Both the position numbers and the translations under genes were made by a program. 64,000 nt of DNA from Brachynemurus nebulosus (lineage: Eukaryota > Arthropoda > Insecta > Neuroptera > Myrmeleontidae). The notes beneath the pieces are model-generated. The model did no database searches. It saw only the letters and a program-made list of their open reading frames with translations, and was not told the origin of the DNA. The DNA lies in contig JAPWDM010000004.1 of NCBI GenBank assembly GCA_035578155.1, positions 59,799,292-59,863,291 on the forward strand, read 5' to 3'. Below, piece by piece: positions 55,242 to 64,000 of this stretch (within the stretch, counting starts at the first letter, position 1; each line of letters opens with the position of its first letter).

Positions 55242-55930
55242 ATCTAATAGAAATAAAAAACAAATATATAATAAAAGAAAATCTTAATCATAGTTTTGTT
55301 AATGAAAAAAATTTTACTTACTTGTTATTTGTAAATGATACAAATTGATAATTGAAACTGATGTATTTTGTTAAGATAAATCTATTACTGTTTTATATTA
55401 AAAATTTATATATTTGAAGAAAATTTCAATTTTTGTAAAATGAGTGTACATTATAATATATAAAATAGCATTGTGAAATAAAAGCACATAATATATGAAG
55501 GTATATGCACTTAAACTTTGTAATTAAACAATTACGGTCACATACAAAAAGTAGTCACAAACGCCACAAACTTCACAAACACAAATCGTTCACATTTTTA
55601 TATGTAAAATTTATAATTTTGAAGAAAATTTCAATTTTTGTAAAATTAATATATATTAAAACCACTTTTTAAGTAATAGTTTAAAAAAATAGAAACAAGT
55701 TCGCATTTACATGTATTTTGTTAAAAGTAACACAATTCGTTCACTTTTATTATATATAAAATTTATAGTTTTGGAAAAAATTACAAATTTTTTTAAAATT
55801 AATAATGGTTGTAACCACTTGTAAGAATAATTGAAAAAAATAATAAAAACAAGTTCACAAAAAACAATGTTTAAGTGCATATAACAACACATATTATGTG
55901 CTTTAACTTCACGACGGTTTATCGTACACT
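55242..55930. other. AT-rich flank upstream of the transposase, degenerate repeats
   Basis: The phrase GAAAATTTCAATTTTTGTAA with neighbouring TTTATA text occurs near 55420 and 55625, with a weaker third near 55770. GTTCACATTTTTATAT-type and CACAAAC phrases accompany it. No gene was seen. No pogo-like terminus was found. Confidence 0.45.
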
Positions 55931-56455
55931 AAACTTTTTATGTTTCCTATCATTTAATATATTCTGGTTTATAAAAAAAGGGGGAAACATCACAAACACA
56001 TACGTGTTACTAAACATATATATATGATATATGTGGTATGTTATTATGTATATGTATTATTATTTAAAGAAGGGTGCCACCCTAACACATCTTACTGAAT
56101 ATATATATGTAAAACTTTTTATGTTTCCTATCATTTAATATATTCTGGTTTATAAAAAAGAGGGAAACATCACAAACACATACATGTTACTAAACATATA
56201 TATATGATATATGTGGTATGTTATTATGTATATGTATTATTATTTAAAGAAGGGTGCCACCCTAACACATCTTACTGAATACATATATGTAAAACTTTTT
56301 ATGTTTCCTATCATTTAATATATTCTGGTTTATAAAAAAGAGGGAAACATCACAAACACATACATGTTACTAAACATATATATATGATATATGTGGTATG
56401 TTATTATGTATATGTATTATTATTTAAAGAAGGGTGCCACCCTAACACATCTTAC

Positions 56456-56460
<5 letters not shown>
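55931..56460. repeat. Tandem array, three units of about 180 bp
   Basis: Units start AAACTTTTTATGTTTCC at 55931, 56112 and 56292 and end GTGCCACCCTAACACATC then TTACTGAATA. The units are nearly identical. They abut the (TA)n tract and may be the outermost part of the ribosomal spacer or a separate satellite. Confidence 0.88.

Positions 56461-56538
<78 letters not shown>
56461..56538. repeat. (TA)n microsatellite
   Basis: About 39 TA units between the 180-bp repeats and the 329-bp spacer array. Confidence 0.9.
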
Positions 56539-56543
<5 letters not shown>

Positions 56544-56694
56544 ATGTATGAATATATACATATGTAGTTAAAATACAAATATTGATTTTTATTTTTCTTA
56601 CATATTTAGAAAGGTTTTTTATATGATATTGTATGTATACTGTACATTGTATGTATACAGTAATGAAATATAAAGTATTGAAATGGCTTTTTAT

Positions 56695-59326
56695 CTTATG
56701 ATAATGTATGAAAAATGTAGATTTAAAATACTAATGGAAGTAAGATATTGTAATAATTTAACAAAAGTCAGGTGAATGTATAATATTTTAACCAAAAGTA
56801 AGTTAAAGTATTGAAATATTGGTATATGTGAATGTTTTATTATGATTTTTCTAACTATTCATAAAAGTTGATAAAACGTACATCATAAATAACAAATTAT
56901 AAATTTACTCTTAAACTATTATTTTTACATAAAAAATACTTATCCACATTTGTTTATTTTAAGAAAATACATGATAATTTTAAAAAAAGTTTTATAATTT
57001 ATGAATTTTTAATAGTTTTGTATCTTATGATAATGTATGAAAAATGTACATTTAAAATACTAATGTAAGTAAGATATTGTAATACGTTAACAAAAGTCAG
57101 GTGAATGTATAATATTTTAACCAAAAGTAAGTTAAAGTATTGAAATATTGGTATATGTGAATGTTTTATTATGATTTTTCTAACTATTCATAAAAGTTGA
57201 TAAAACGTACATCATAAATAACAAATTATAAATTTACTCTTAAACTATTATTTTTACATAAAAAATACTTATCCACATTTGTTTATTTTAAGAAAATACA
57301 TGATAATTTTAAAAAAAGTTTTATAATTTATGAATTTTTAATAGTTTTGTATCTTATGATAATGTATGAAAAATGTACATTTAAAATACTAATGTAAGTA
57401 AGATATTGTAATACGTTAACAAAAGTCAGGTGAATGTATAATATTTTAACCAAAAGTAAGTTAAAGTATTGAAATATTGGTATATGTGAATGTTTTATTA
57501 TGATTTTTCTAACTATTCATAAAAGTTGATAAAACGTACATCATAAATAACAAATTATAAATTTACTCTTAAACTATTATTTTTACATAAAAAATACTTA
57601 TCCACATTTGTTTATTTTAAGAAAATACATGATAATTTTAAAAAAAGTTTTATAATTTATGAATTTTTAATAGTTTTGTATCTTATGATAATGTATGAAA
57701 AATGTACATTTAAAATACTAATGTAAGTAAGATATTGTAATACGTTAACAAAAGTCAGGTGAATGTATAATATTTTAACCAAAAGTAAGTTAAAGTATTG
57801 AAATATTGGTATATGTGAATGTTTTATTATGATTTTTCTAACTATTCATAAAAGTTGATAAAACGTACATCATAAATAACAAATTATAAATTTACTCTTA
57901 AACTATTATTTTTACATAAAAAATACTTATCCACATTTGTTTATTTTAAGAAAATACATGATAATTTTAAAAAAAGTTTTATAATTTATGAATTTTTAAT
58001 AGTTTTGTATCTTATGATAATGTATGAAAAATGTACATTTAAAATACTAATGTAAGTAAGATATTGTAATACGTTAACAAAAGTCAGGTGAATGTATAAT
58101 ATTTTAACCAAAAGTAAGTTAAAGTATTGAAATATTGGTATATGTGAATGTTTTATTATGATTTTTCTAACTATTCATAAAAGTTGATAAAACGTACATC
58201 ATAAATAACAAATTATAAATTTACTCTTAAACTATTATTTTTACATAAAAAATACTTATCCACATTTGTTTATTTTAAGAAAATACATGATAATTTTAAA
58301 AAAAGTTTTATAATTTATGAATTTTTAATAGTTTTGTATCTTATGATAATGTATGAAAAATGTACATTTAAAATACTAATGTAAGTAAGATATTGTAATA
58401 CGTTAACAAAAGTCAGGTGAATGTATAATATTTTAACCAAAAGTAAGTTAAAGTATTGAAATATTGGTATATGTGAATGTTTTATTATGATTTTTCTAAC
58501 TATTCATAAAAGTTGATAAAACGTACATCATAAATAACAAATTATAAATTTACTCTTAAACTATTATTTTTACATAAAAAATACTTATCCACATTTGTTT
58601 ATTTTAAGAAAATACATGATAATTTTAAAAAAAGTTTTATAATTTATGAATTTTTAATAGTTTTGTATCTTATGATAATGTATGAAAAATGTACATTTAA
58701 AATACTAATGTAAGTAAGATATTGTAATACGTTAACAAAAGTCAGGTGAATGTATAATATTTTAACCAAAAGTAAGTTAAAGTATTGAAATATTGGTATA
58801 TGTGAATGTTTTATTATGATTTTTCTAACTATTCATAAAAGTTGATAAAACGTACATCATAAATAACAAATTATAAATTTACTCTTAAACTATTATTTTT
58901 ACATAAAAAATACTTATCCACATTTGTTTATTTTAAGAAAATACATGATAATTTTAAAAAAAGTTTTATAATTTATGAATTTTTAATAGTTTTGTATCTT
59001 ATGATAATGTATGAAAAATGTACATTTAAAATACTAATGTAAGTAAGATATTGTAATACGTTAACAAAAGTCAGGTGAATGTATAATATTTTAACCAAAA
59101 GTAAGTTAAAGTATTGAAATATTGGTATATGTGAATGTTTTATTATGATTTTTCTAACTATTCATAAAAGTTGATAAAACGTACATCATAAATAACAAAT
59201 TATAAATTTACTCTTAAACTATTATTTTTACATAAAAAATACTTATCCACATTTGTTTATTTTAAGAAAATACATGATAATTTTAAAAAAAGTTTTAAAA
59301 TATATGAATTCTTAAAAATTTTGTAT
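56695..59326 (+). repeat. Ribosomal intergenic spacer array, eight 329-bp units
   Basis: CTTATGATAATGTATG recurs at 56695, 57024, 57353, 57682, 58011, 58340, 58669 and 58998, exactly 329 apart. Inner units look identical. The first differs at scattered sites (TAGATTTAAAATAC, GGAAGTAAG), and the last diverges after about 59295. The position just upstream of 18S and the homogeneity are those of rDNA intergenic subrepeats, which in other insects can act as enhancers or spacer promoters. That role is inferred here. Confidence 0.85.
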
Positions 59327-60569
59327 CATTTACTATTAATATGTAAAAATTTTTTCTAAGTTCAAATATACATTGATTTTGTATGTAAGCGATGTTGTTG
59401 CAGTCATCTGACTTATATTGAGTACAAACATCGTCTTACGATGTGTGTTGTTACTGTACTATGTTTTATGTGTCTATATAAAAATCAAAAAAAATGAAAA
59501 AAAAAATGAAAAATTTTAAAAAAAATTCTTATATTTTAATATAAACTTTAAAAAACTTCATTAATAATTATATATTTTATAGTTTTTATCATTTTTATAA
59601 CAAATTAAAACAAAAAAATATAAAAAAAAAGTAAAATTTACCACGCTGCAAAATCCAAAACTTATATATGATGATGGTACCTTTTTAAATATCGATGTGT
59701 GTAGTTGACTTAAACATTATGAACGGTTCGGTCAAAGTATATATAGCTATTATGTATGTGTGTAAGACCATTACATTAATAGTTTTATTTTGACTAAGTT
59801 CTGTTCTTTTGAAAATATTATTTTTTGTTAAGTTGATATTTTCAAATAATTTTTATTTACTACAGTAACATCGTAAAGGTACTTCATCGAAAAATTATGA
59901 AAATATATAAAGTAAGTGTTTTGGTATTAAAAAAAATATGTGTTTTTATTTATTAAAAATTTTTATGATTTTTATTAATAATTCACATATATTTTTATTA
60001 ACCCAAAACCATTTATATATAATTTTTATAATTTTTTAATATTATCCTATATTATGTCAAAGCAAGTCCATGGGCTATAGGTGTTAAGCCTTAGGCTCTT
60101 ATGTGGACAAACAATTTTATAAAATAAATTTTTTAATAAATTTATAATGCAGAAACTCACTACATACCAAGCGCGAATGAAGTGTGTTATTCGAACGTTA
60201 AATAAATATATATTTTATATATTTAAAAATTGTCGCATACAATCTAGCGAAGAGTTATGAGCAAATGTTTGAATTATTTCAATAAAACTATATTACTTAA
60301 AATATATGGTAATAGTTTTTATTCAAATATGAATATTTTCAAAAAAGAATTTTTTTTATTTTTTTAAATATTAAAAATTTTAGAAAATATTTTTTATATA
60401 AAAAGTAACAAAAGAAATAAATTTATTTTTATTTCAATTTTTGTTATAATTTTTATATGTTTATATCAGTTTATGAAGAAATTTCATACTGATTAATAAA
60501 TGAAAAACTTTTTAAAATATTTCTTTTTTTTTTAAATTGGAATAATTTTATTAAGTTGGAACATACAGT
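59327..60569 (+). other. Rest of intergenic spacer and 5' external transcribed spacer
   Basis: AT-rich, with GC-richer patches at about 59385-59460 (including ACATCGTCTTACGATGT, a hairpin), 60060-60110 and 60150-60200. These may be structured parts of the pre-rRNA leader. The transcription start cannot be placed with confidence. Confidence 0.6.
59731..59750 (+). promoter_or_regulatory. Possible RNA polymerase I promoter region
   Basis: TATATATAG (59739-59746) lies in single-copy spacer about 820 bases before 18S. Insect rDNA initiators often include a TATA-like stretch, but this is only a guess from position and composition. Confidence 0.12.
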
Positions 60570-60802
60570 TCCCTGGTTGATCCTGCCAGTAGTCATATGC
60601 TTGTCTCAAAGATTAAGCCATGCATGTCTCAGTACAAGCCATATTAAGGTGAAACCGCGAAAGGCTCATTATATCAGTTATGGTTCCTTAGATCGTACAT
60701 ACATTTACTTGGATAACTGTGGTAATTCTAGAGCTAATACATGCAAACAGAGTTCCGACCAGAGATGGAAGGAATGCTTTTATTAGATCAAAACCAATCG
60801 AT

Positions 60803-60870
60803 GTTAACATATTTTTATAATATATTTTATGTTTTTTTATAATTTCATATATATATTTAATATATGTGCA
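60803..60870 (+). other. 18S V2-region AT-rich insertion
   Basis: Nearly pure A/T between AACCAATCGAT and GCATCGTAAT, expanding a helix that is short in most insects. Confidence 0.75.
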
Positions 60871-61360
60871 TCGTAATAATTTGGTGACTCTGAATAACTT
60901 TTAGCTGATCGCACGGTCTTTATAGTACCGGCGACGCATCTTTCAAATGTCTGCCTTATCAACTGTCGATGGTAGGTTCTGCGCCTACCATGGTTGTAAC
61001 GGGTAACGGGGAATCAGGGTTCGATTCCGGAGAGGGAGCCTGAGAAACGGCTACCACATCCAAGGAAGGCAGCAGGCGCGCAAATTACCCACTCCCGGCA
61101 CGGGGAGGTAGTGACGAAAAATAACGATACGGGACTCATCCGAGGCCCCGTAATCGGAATGAGTACACTTTAAATCCTTTAACGAGGATCCATTGGAGGG
61201 CAAGTCTGGTGCCAGCAGCCGCGGTAATTCCAGCTCCAATAGCGTATATTAAAGTTGTTGCGGTTAAAAAGCTCGTAGTCGAATTTGTGTCCTACACTGT
61301 CGGTTCACCGCTCGCGGTGTTTAACTGGCATGTTTTGTGGGACGTCCTACCGGTGGTGAG

Positions 61361-61561
61361 GTATAAATTATATATTGTATAATATGGTTATAAATACTTG
61401 TATTTTTATTTAAATTTTTATTTTTATGGTAAGTTATTATTTATATTTTTACTTGCTTGAAAAGTTTAAAGTATACTAGTTAAATTTTATATACTAATAT
61501 GTACATTAAAGTATAATTTATCGTAAGTGTTAAAGTTATTTATTTTTTATAATTTAAATAA
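61361..61561 (+). other. 18S V4-region AT-rich insertion
   Basis: Two hundred bases of almost pure A/T follow CCTACCGGTGGTGAG and precede ATGGAGACAGCCTCCC, where other Hymenoptera have a short GC-rich helix. It makes the largest contribution to the gene's extra length. Confidence 0.8.
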
Positions 61562-62031
61562 TGGAGACAGCCTCCCAATTATAATCCTATCGCGGTGCTC
61601 TTAATTGAGTGTCGAGATGGGCCGGTACGTTTACTTTGAACAAATTAGAGTGCTTAAAGCAGGCTTTAAAATTTAAATAGTGCCTGAATATTGTGTGCAT
61701 GGAATAATGGAATAGGACCTCGGTTCTATTTTGTTGGTTTTCGGAAGTTTTTCCGAGGTAATGATTAATACGGACAGATGGGGGCATTCGTATTGCGACG
61801 TTAGAGGTGAAATTCTTGGATCGTCGCAAGACGGACAGAAGCGAAAGCATTTGCCAAAAATGTTGTGATTGATCAAGAACGAAAGTTAGAGGTTCGAAGG
61901 CGATCAGATACCGCCCTAGTTCTAACCATAAACGATGCCAGCTAGCGATCCGCCAAAGTTCCTCCGATGACTTGGCGGGCAGCTTCCGGGAAACCAAAGC
62001 TTTTGGGTTCCGGGGGAAGTATGGTTGCAAA

Positions 62032-62080
<49 letters not shown>

Positions 62081-62299
62081 GCGGCTTAATTTGACTCAAC
62101 ACGGGAAACCTCACCAGGCCCGGACACCGGAAGGATTGACAGATTGAGAGCTCTTTCTTGATTCGGTGGGTGGTGGTGCATGGCCGTTCTTAGTTGGTGG
62201 AGCGATTTGTCTGGTTAATTCCGATAACGAACGAGACTCTAGCCTACTAAATAGACGTACTTTATTACCGGCATCTCAAGGCCCATCGGCTGTATTGTT

Positions 62300-62475
62300 A
62301 CTGAATGTTATTTGTATATTTTGTTTTAATATATTTATAATATGTATGATTGATAATATTCATTTATGTTTTTTATTTCTTTGGGGATAAATTTCTATGT
62401 GTAATTACTTAATCTGCATTAATGATATATTTAACATGATACATTAACTAAAGTGACATCAGTTTTTTGATGTGG
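62300..62475 (+). other. 18S V7-region insertion
   Basis: AT-rich sequence between CATCGGCTGTATTG and the conserved CTTCTTAGAGGGACAGG, including a small stem GACATCAG/TGATGT near 62455-62473. Confidence 0.7.
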
Positions 62476-62736
62476 TTTTTACTGCCGGCGTACAAATAAT
62501 TCTTCTTAGAGGGACAGGCGGCTTCTAGCCGCACGAGATTGAGCAATAACAGGTCTGTGATGCCCTTAGATGTTCTGGGCCGCACGCGCGCTACACTGAA
62601 GGAATCAGCGTGTTTTCCTCTGGCCGAAAGGTCCGGGTAACCCGCTGAACCTCCTTCGTGCTAGGGATTGGGGCTTGCAATTATTCCCCATGAACGAGGA
62701 ATTCCCAGTAAGCGCGAGTCATAAGCTCGCGTTGAT

Positions 62737-62782
<46 letters not shown>

Positions 62783-62873
62783 AATGATTTAGTGAGGTCT
62801 TCAGACTGGTGCGCGGCAATGTTTTTAAAAGACATTGCCGATGATGCTGGAAAGATGACCAAACTTGATCATT

Positions 62874-62931
<58 letters not shown>

Positions 62932-62934
<3 letters not shown>

Positions 62935-63621
62935 AAATATAACAAAACTTGATTTTTGTGATTTTTTATATATATTAATGTTTTGTTAAAATATTTTGTT
63001 TATAAATTCCTTATATTTTTATGTAAGTAAAAGAAAAATTTACTTTTTTTCTATAACTTACTTTATAAAATATATAATTTTTATAATATAAAAATTATAA
63101 TATTGTAATAAATAAACACGTATTTGGATACCAATTTTTAATATATTAAATATATTATTGGTTATAAAGTTTTACATCCAAATGTTAATTTGATTTTTTA
63201 ATTTTTTTTTTTTTTTTTGATATGTGTTTATTTTTATATATCAATATATAAATTTTTTTTTTTTATATTAACAATATTAAAAATTTATTGAATCTATATA
63301 AAATAAATAGCATATTCGTAAAATAACAAAACAAGTTATTTTCAATATGTCTTATTTATAATATAGTTATTTAATAAATGAGTTTTCTTTAAAAAAAATT
63401 TTTTTTTTTTTTTAATGTTTTGTCAAATAAACAAGCAAGCACTGTATCTAATAAAATTTTATTAAATATTATTATTTATTCTTTTATACAAATGTAAGTC
63501 AATATAAAACAAACAAAAAAATTGTTTTTTTATTGCAGTCTTTTTATTATTATTTTATAATAATAAAAAAAGTATAAATTTTTATTTAATATAAATATTT
63601 TTTAAAATTTAATAATATAAA
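62932..63621 (+). other. Internal transcribed spacer 1
   Basis: 690 bases of extremely AT-rich sequence between 18S and 5.8S, with several T-tracts and short TA palindromes. It is removed from the rRNA precursor. Confidence 0.93.
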
Positions 63622-63780
63622 GATTACCCTGAACGGTGGATCACTTGGCTCGTGGGTCGATGAAGAACGCAGCTAATTGCGCGTCAACTTGTGAACTGCA
63701 GGACACATGAACATCGACATTTCGAACGCACATTGCGGTCCTTGGATACTGTTCCCGGACCACACCTGGCTGAGGGTCGT
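63622..63780 (+). rRNA. 5.8S: 5.8S ribosomal RNA
   Basis: It begins GATTACCCTGAACGGTGGAT, contains GGGTCGATGAAGAACGCAGC and TGAACATCGACATTTCGAAC, and ends CACACCTGGCTGAGGGTCGT. It is unsplit, with no 2S-type gap as in many flies, and closely resembles hymenopteran 5.8S as I recall it. The 5.8S pairs with 28S in the large subunit; 28S lies outside the window. Confidence 0.96.
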
Positions 63781-64000
63781 ATACAATAATATATTAAAAG
63801 ATTATTTTTAATAAAAGATAATATATTTTTTAAAATATATATCTTAAAAATAATAAAATGAATGTTCGTATATTTTTTTAATTTATACGTCATTCTAAAT
63901 TATATGATGTTTTTAATGTATGTATTTTTAATATTATTTTTCTATATCTTACTTATTATAAATGTGTAAGAATAAGAAAATCAAATAATACATCACATCA
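63781..64000 (+). other. Internal transcribed spacer 2, start
   Basis: AT-rich sequence following 5.8S, with a TTTTTAAAATATATATC stem-like phrase; truncated by the window end. Confidence 0.9.

Larger units (their letters stand above)
60570..62931 (+). rRNA. 18S: 18S ribosomal RNA, enlarged by AT-rich expansion segments
   Basis: The small-subunit rRNA begins at CCTGGTTGATCCTGCCAGTA and ends GCGGAAGGATCATTA. Universally conserved stretches are present and intact: GTGCCAGCAGCCGCGGTAAT near 61210, AGAGGTGAAATTCTTGGATC near 61804, TTAAAGGAATTGACGGAAG near 62040, TTTGTACACACCGCCCGTCG near 62751 and GTAACAAGGTTTCCGTAGGT near 62891. The gene is about 2.36 kb, against roughly 1.9 kb in most Hymenoptera. 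The excess is in three AT-rich insertions in variable regions (about 60803-60870, 61361-61561 and 62300-62475). The V4 core (GTCGGTTCACCGCTCGCGGT, TTTAACTGGCATG) is hymenopteran in style. Frames called across it on either strand are not genes. It appears functional. Confidence 0.97.

Noticed and set aside
55931..56460. GGGTGCCACCCTA in the 180-bp repeats as the missing upstream terminus of the pogo element
   Set aside because: The match to AGGGTAGACCGGGG is only a few bases and is part of a local near-palindrome repeated in each unit.
52494..59326. Regular repeats considered as a CRISPR array
   Set aside because: The units are 209 and 329 bp, contiguous and nearly identical, with no short repeat-spacer alternation; the DNA is eukaryotic.
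60556..63893. Short open frames on both strands across the rRNA unit, including a 147-codon minus-strand frame
   Set aside because: They overlap 18S, 5.8S and spacers; rRNA conservation explains the lack of stops.

Overview
This is an AT-rich animal nuclear window, most likely from a hymenopteran insect, possibly a parasitoid wasp with a very AT-rich genome. The order is inferred from the 18S core, the V4 core and the unsplit 5.8S, which read like wasp, ant or chalcid rRNA as I remember them. A fly is unlikely, because the 5.8S is not cut into 5.8S plus 2S. The genus cannot be given. No complete ordinary host protein gene is visible. The only long intact frames are a retrotransposon reverse transcriptase (1317-2780, minus) and a pogo-type DNA transposase (53604-55241, minus).

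Layout. 1-4137: an I-clade-like non-LTR retrotransposon on the minus strand, already frameshifted, interrupted by a second, 5'-truncated LINE. The inserted LINE is flanked by two copies of the same 575 bp of host element. 4138-11486: AT-rich DNA with old dispersed repeats and two short GC-richer open frames. 11487-12740: three MITEs, two of one hAT-type family with 8-bp target duplications. 14412-20486: a 6.1-kb decayed hAT-like element with a perfect 8-bp target duplication and a hAT transposase-like relic, filled with (TA)n tracts and palindromes. 22-34 kb: TIR and foldback elements, including a 2.75-kb element with 749-bp inverted arms, a tRNA-derived repeat cluster, a pogo-type MITE and a hAT MITE.

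34-52 kb: a pogo/jerky-like pseudogene, a 1-kb dispersed duplication (35.8 and 49.7 kb) whose second copy carries a clean MITE insertion, a block of nested inverted repeats (37.9-43.0 kb), a 3.2-kb TA-flanked element holding a tandemly duplicated exon-like segment, and an internally deleted transposon with 357-bp arms. 52.5-55.2 kb: five 209-bp repeats whose start resembles a pogo terminus, next to the intact pogo-like transposase with a C-terminal PHD-like finger.

56-64 kb is the left edge of a ribosomal DNA unit on the plus strand: 180-bp repeats, (TA)n, eight 329-bp spacer repeats, external spacer, an 18S gene enlarged by AT-rich expansion segments, ITS1, 5.8S and the start of ITS2. 28S lies beyond the window. 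The window therefore joins a transposon graveyard to an apparently functional rDNA unit. All repeat boundaries, identities and family calls were read by eye; no database search was possible.
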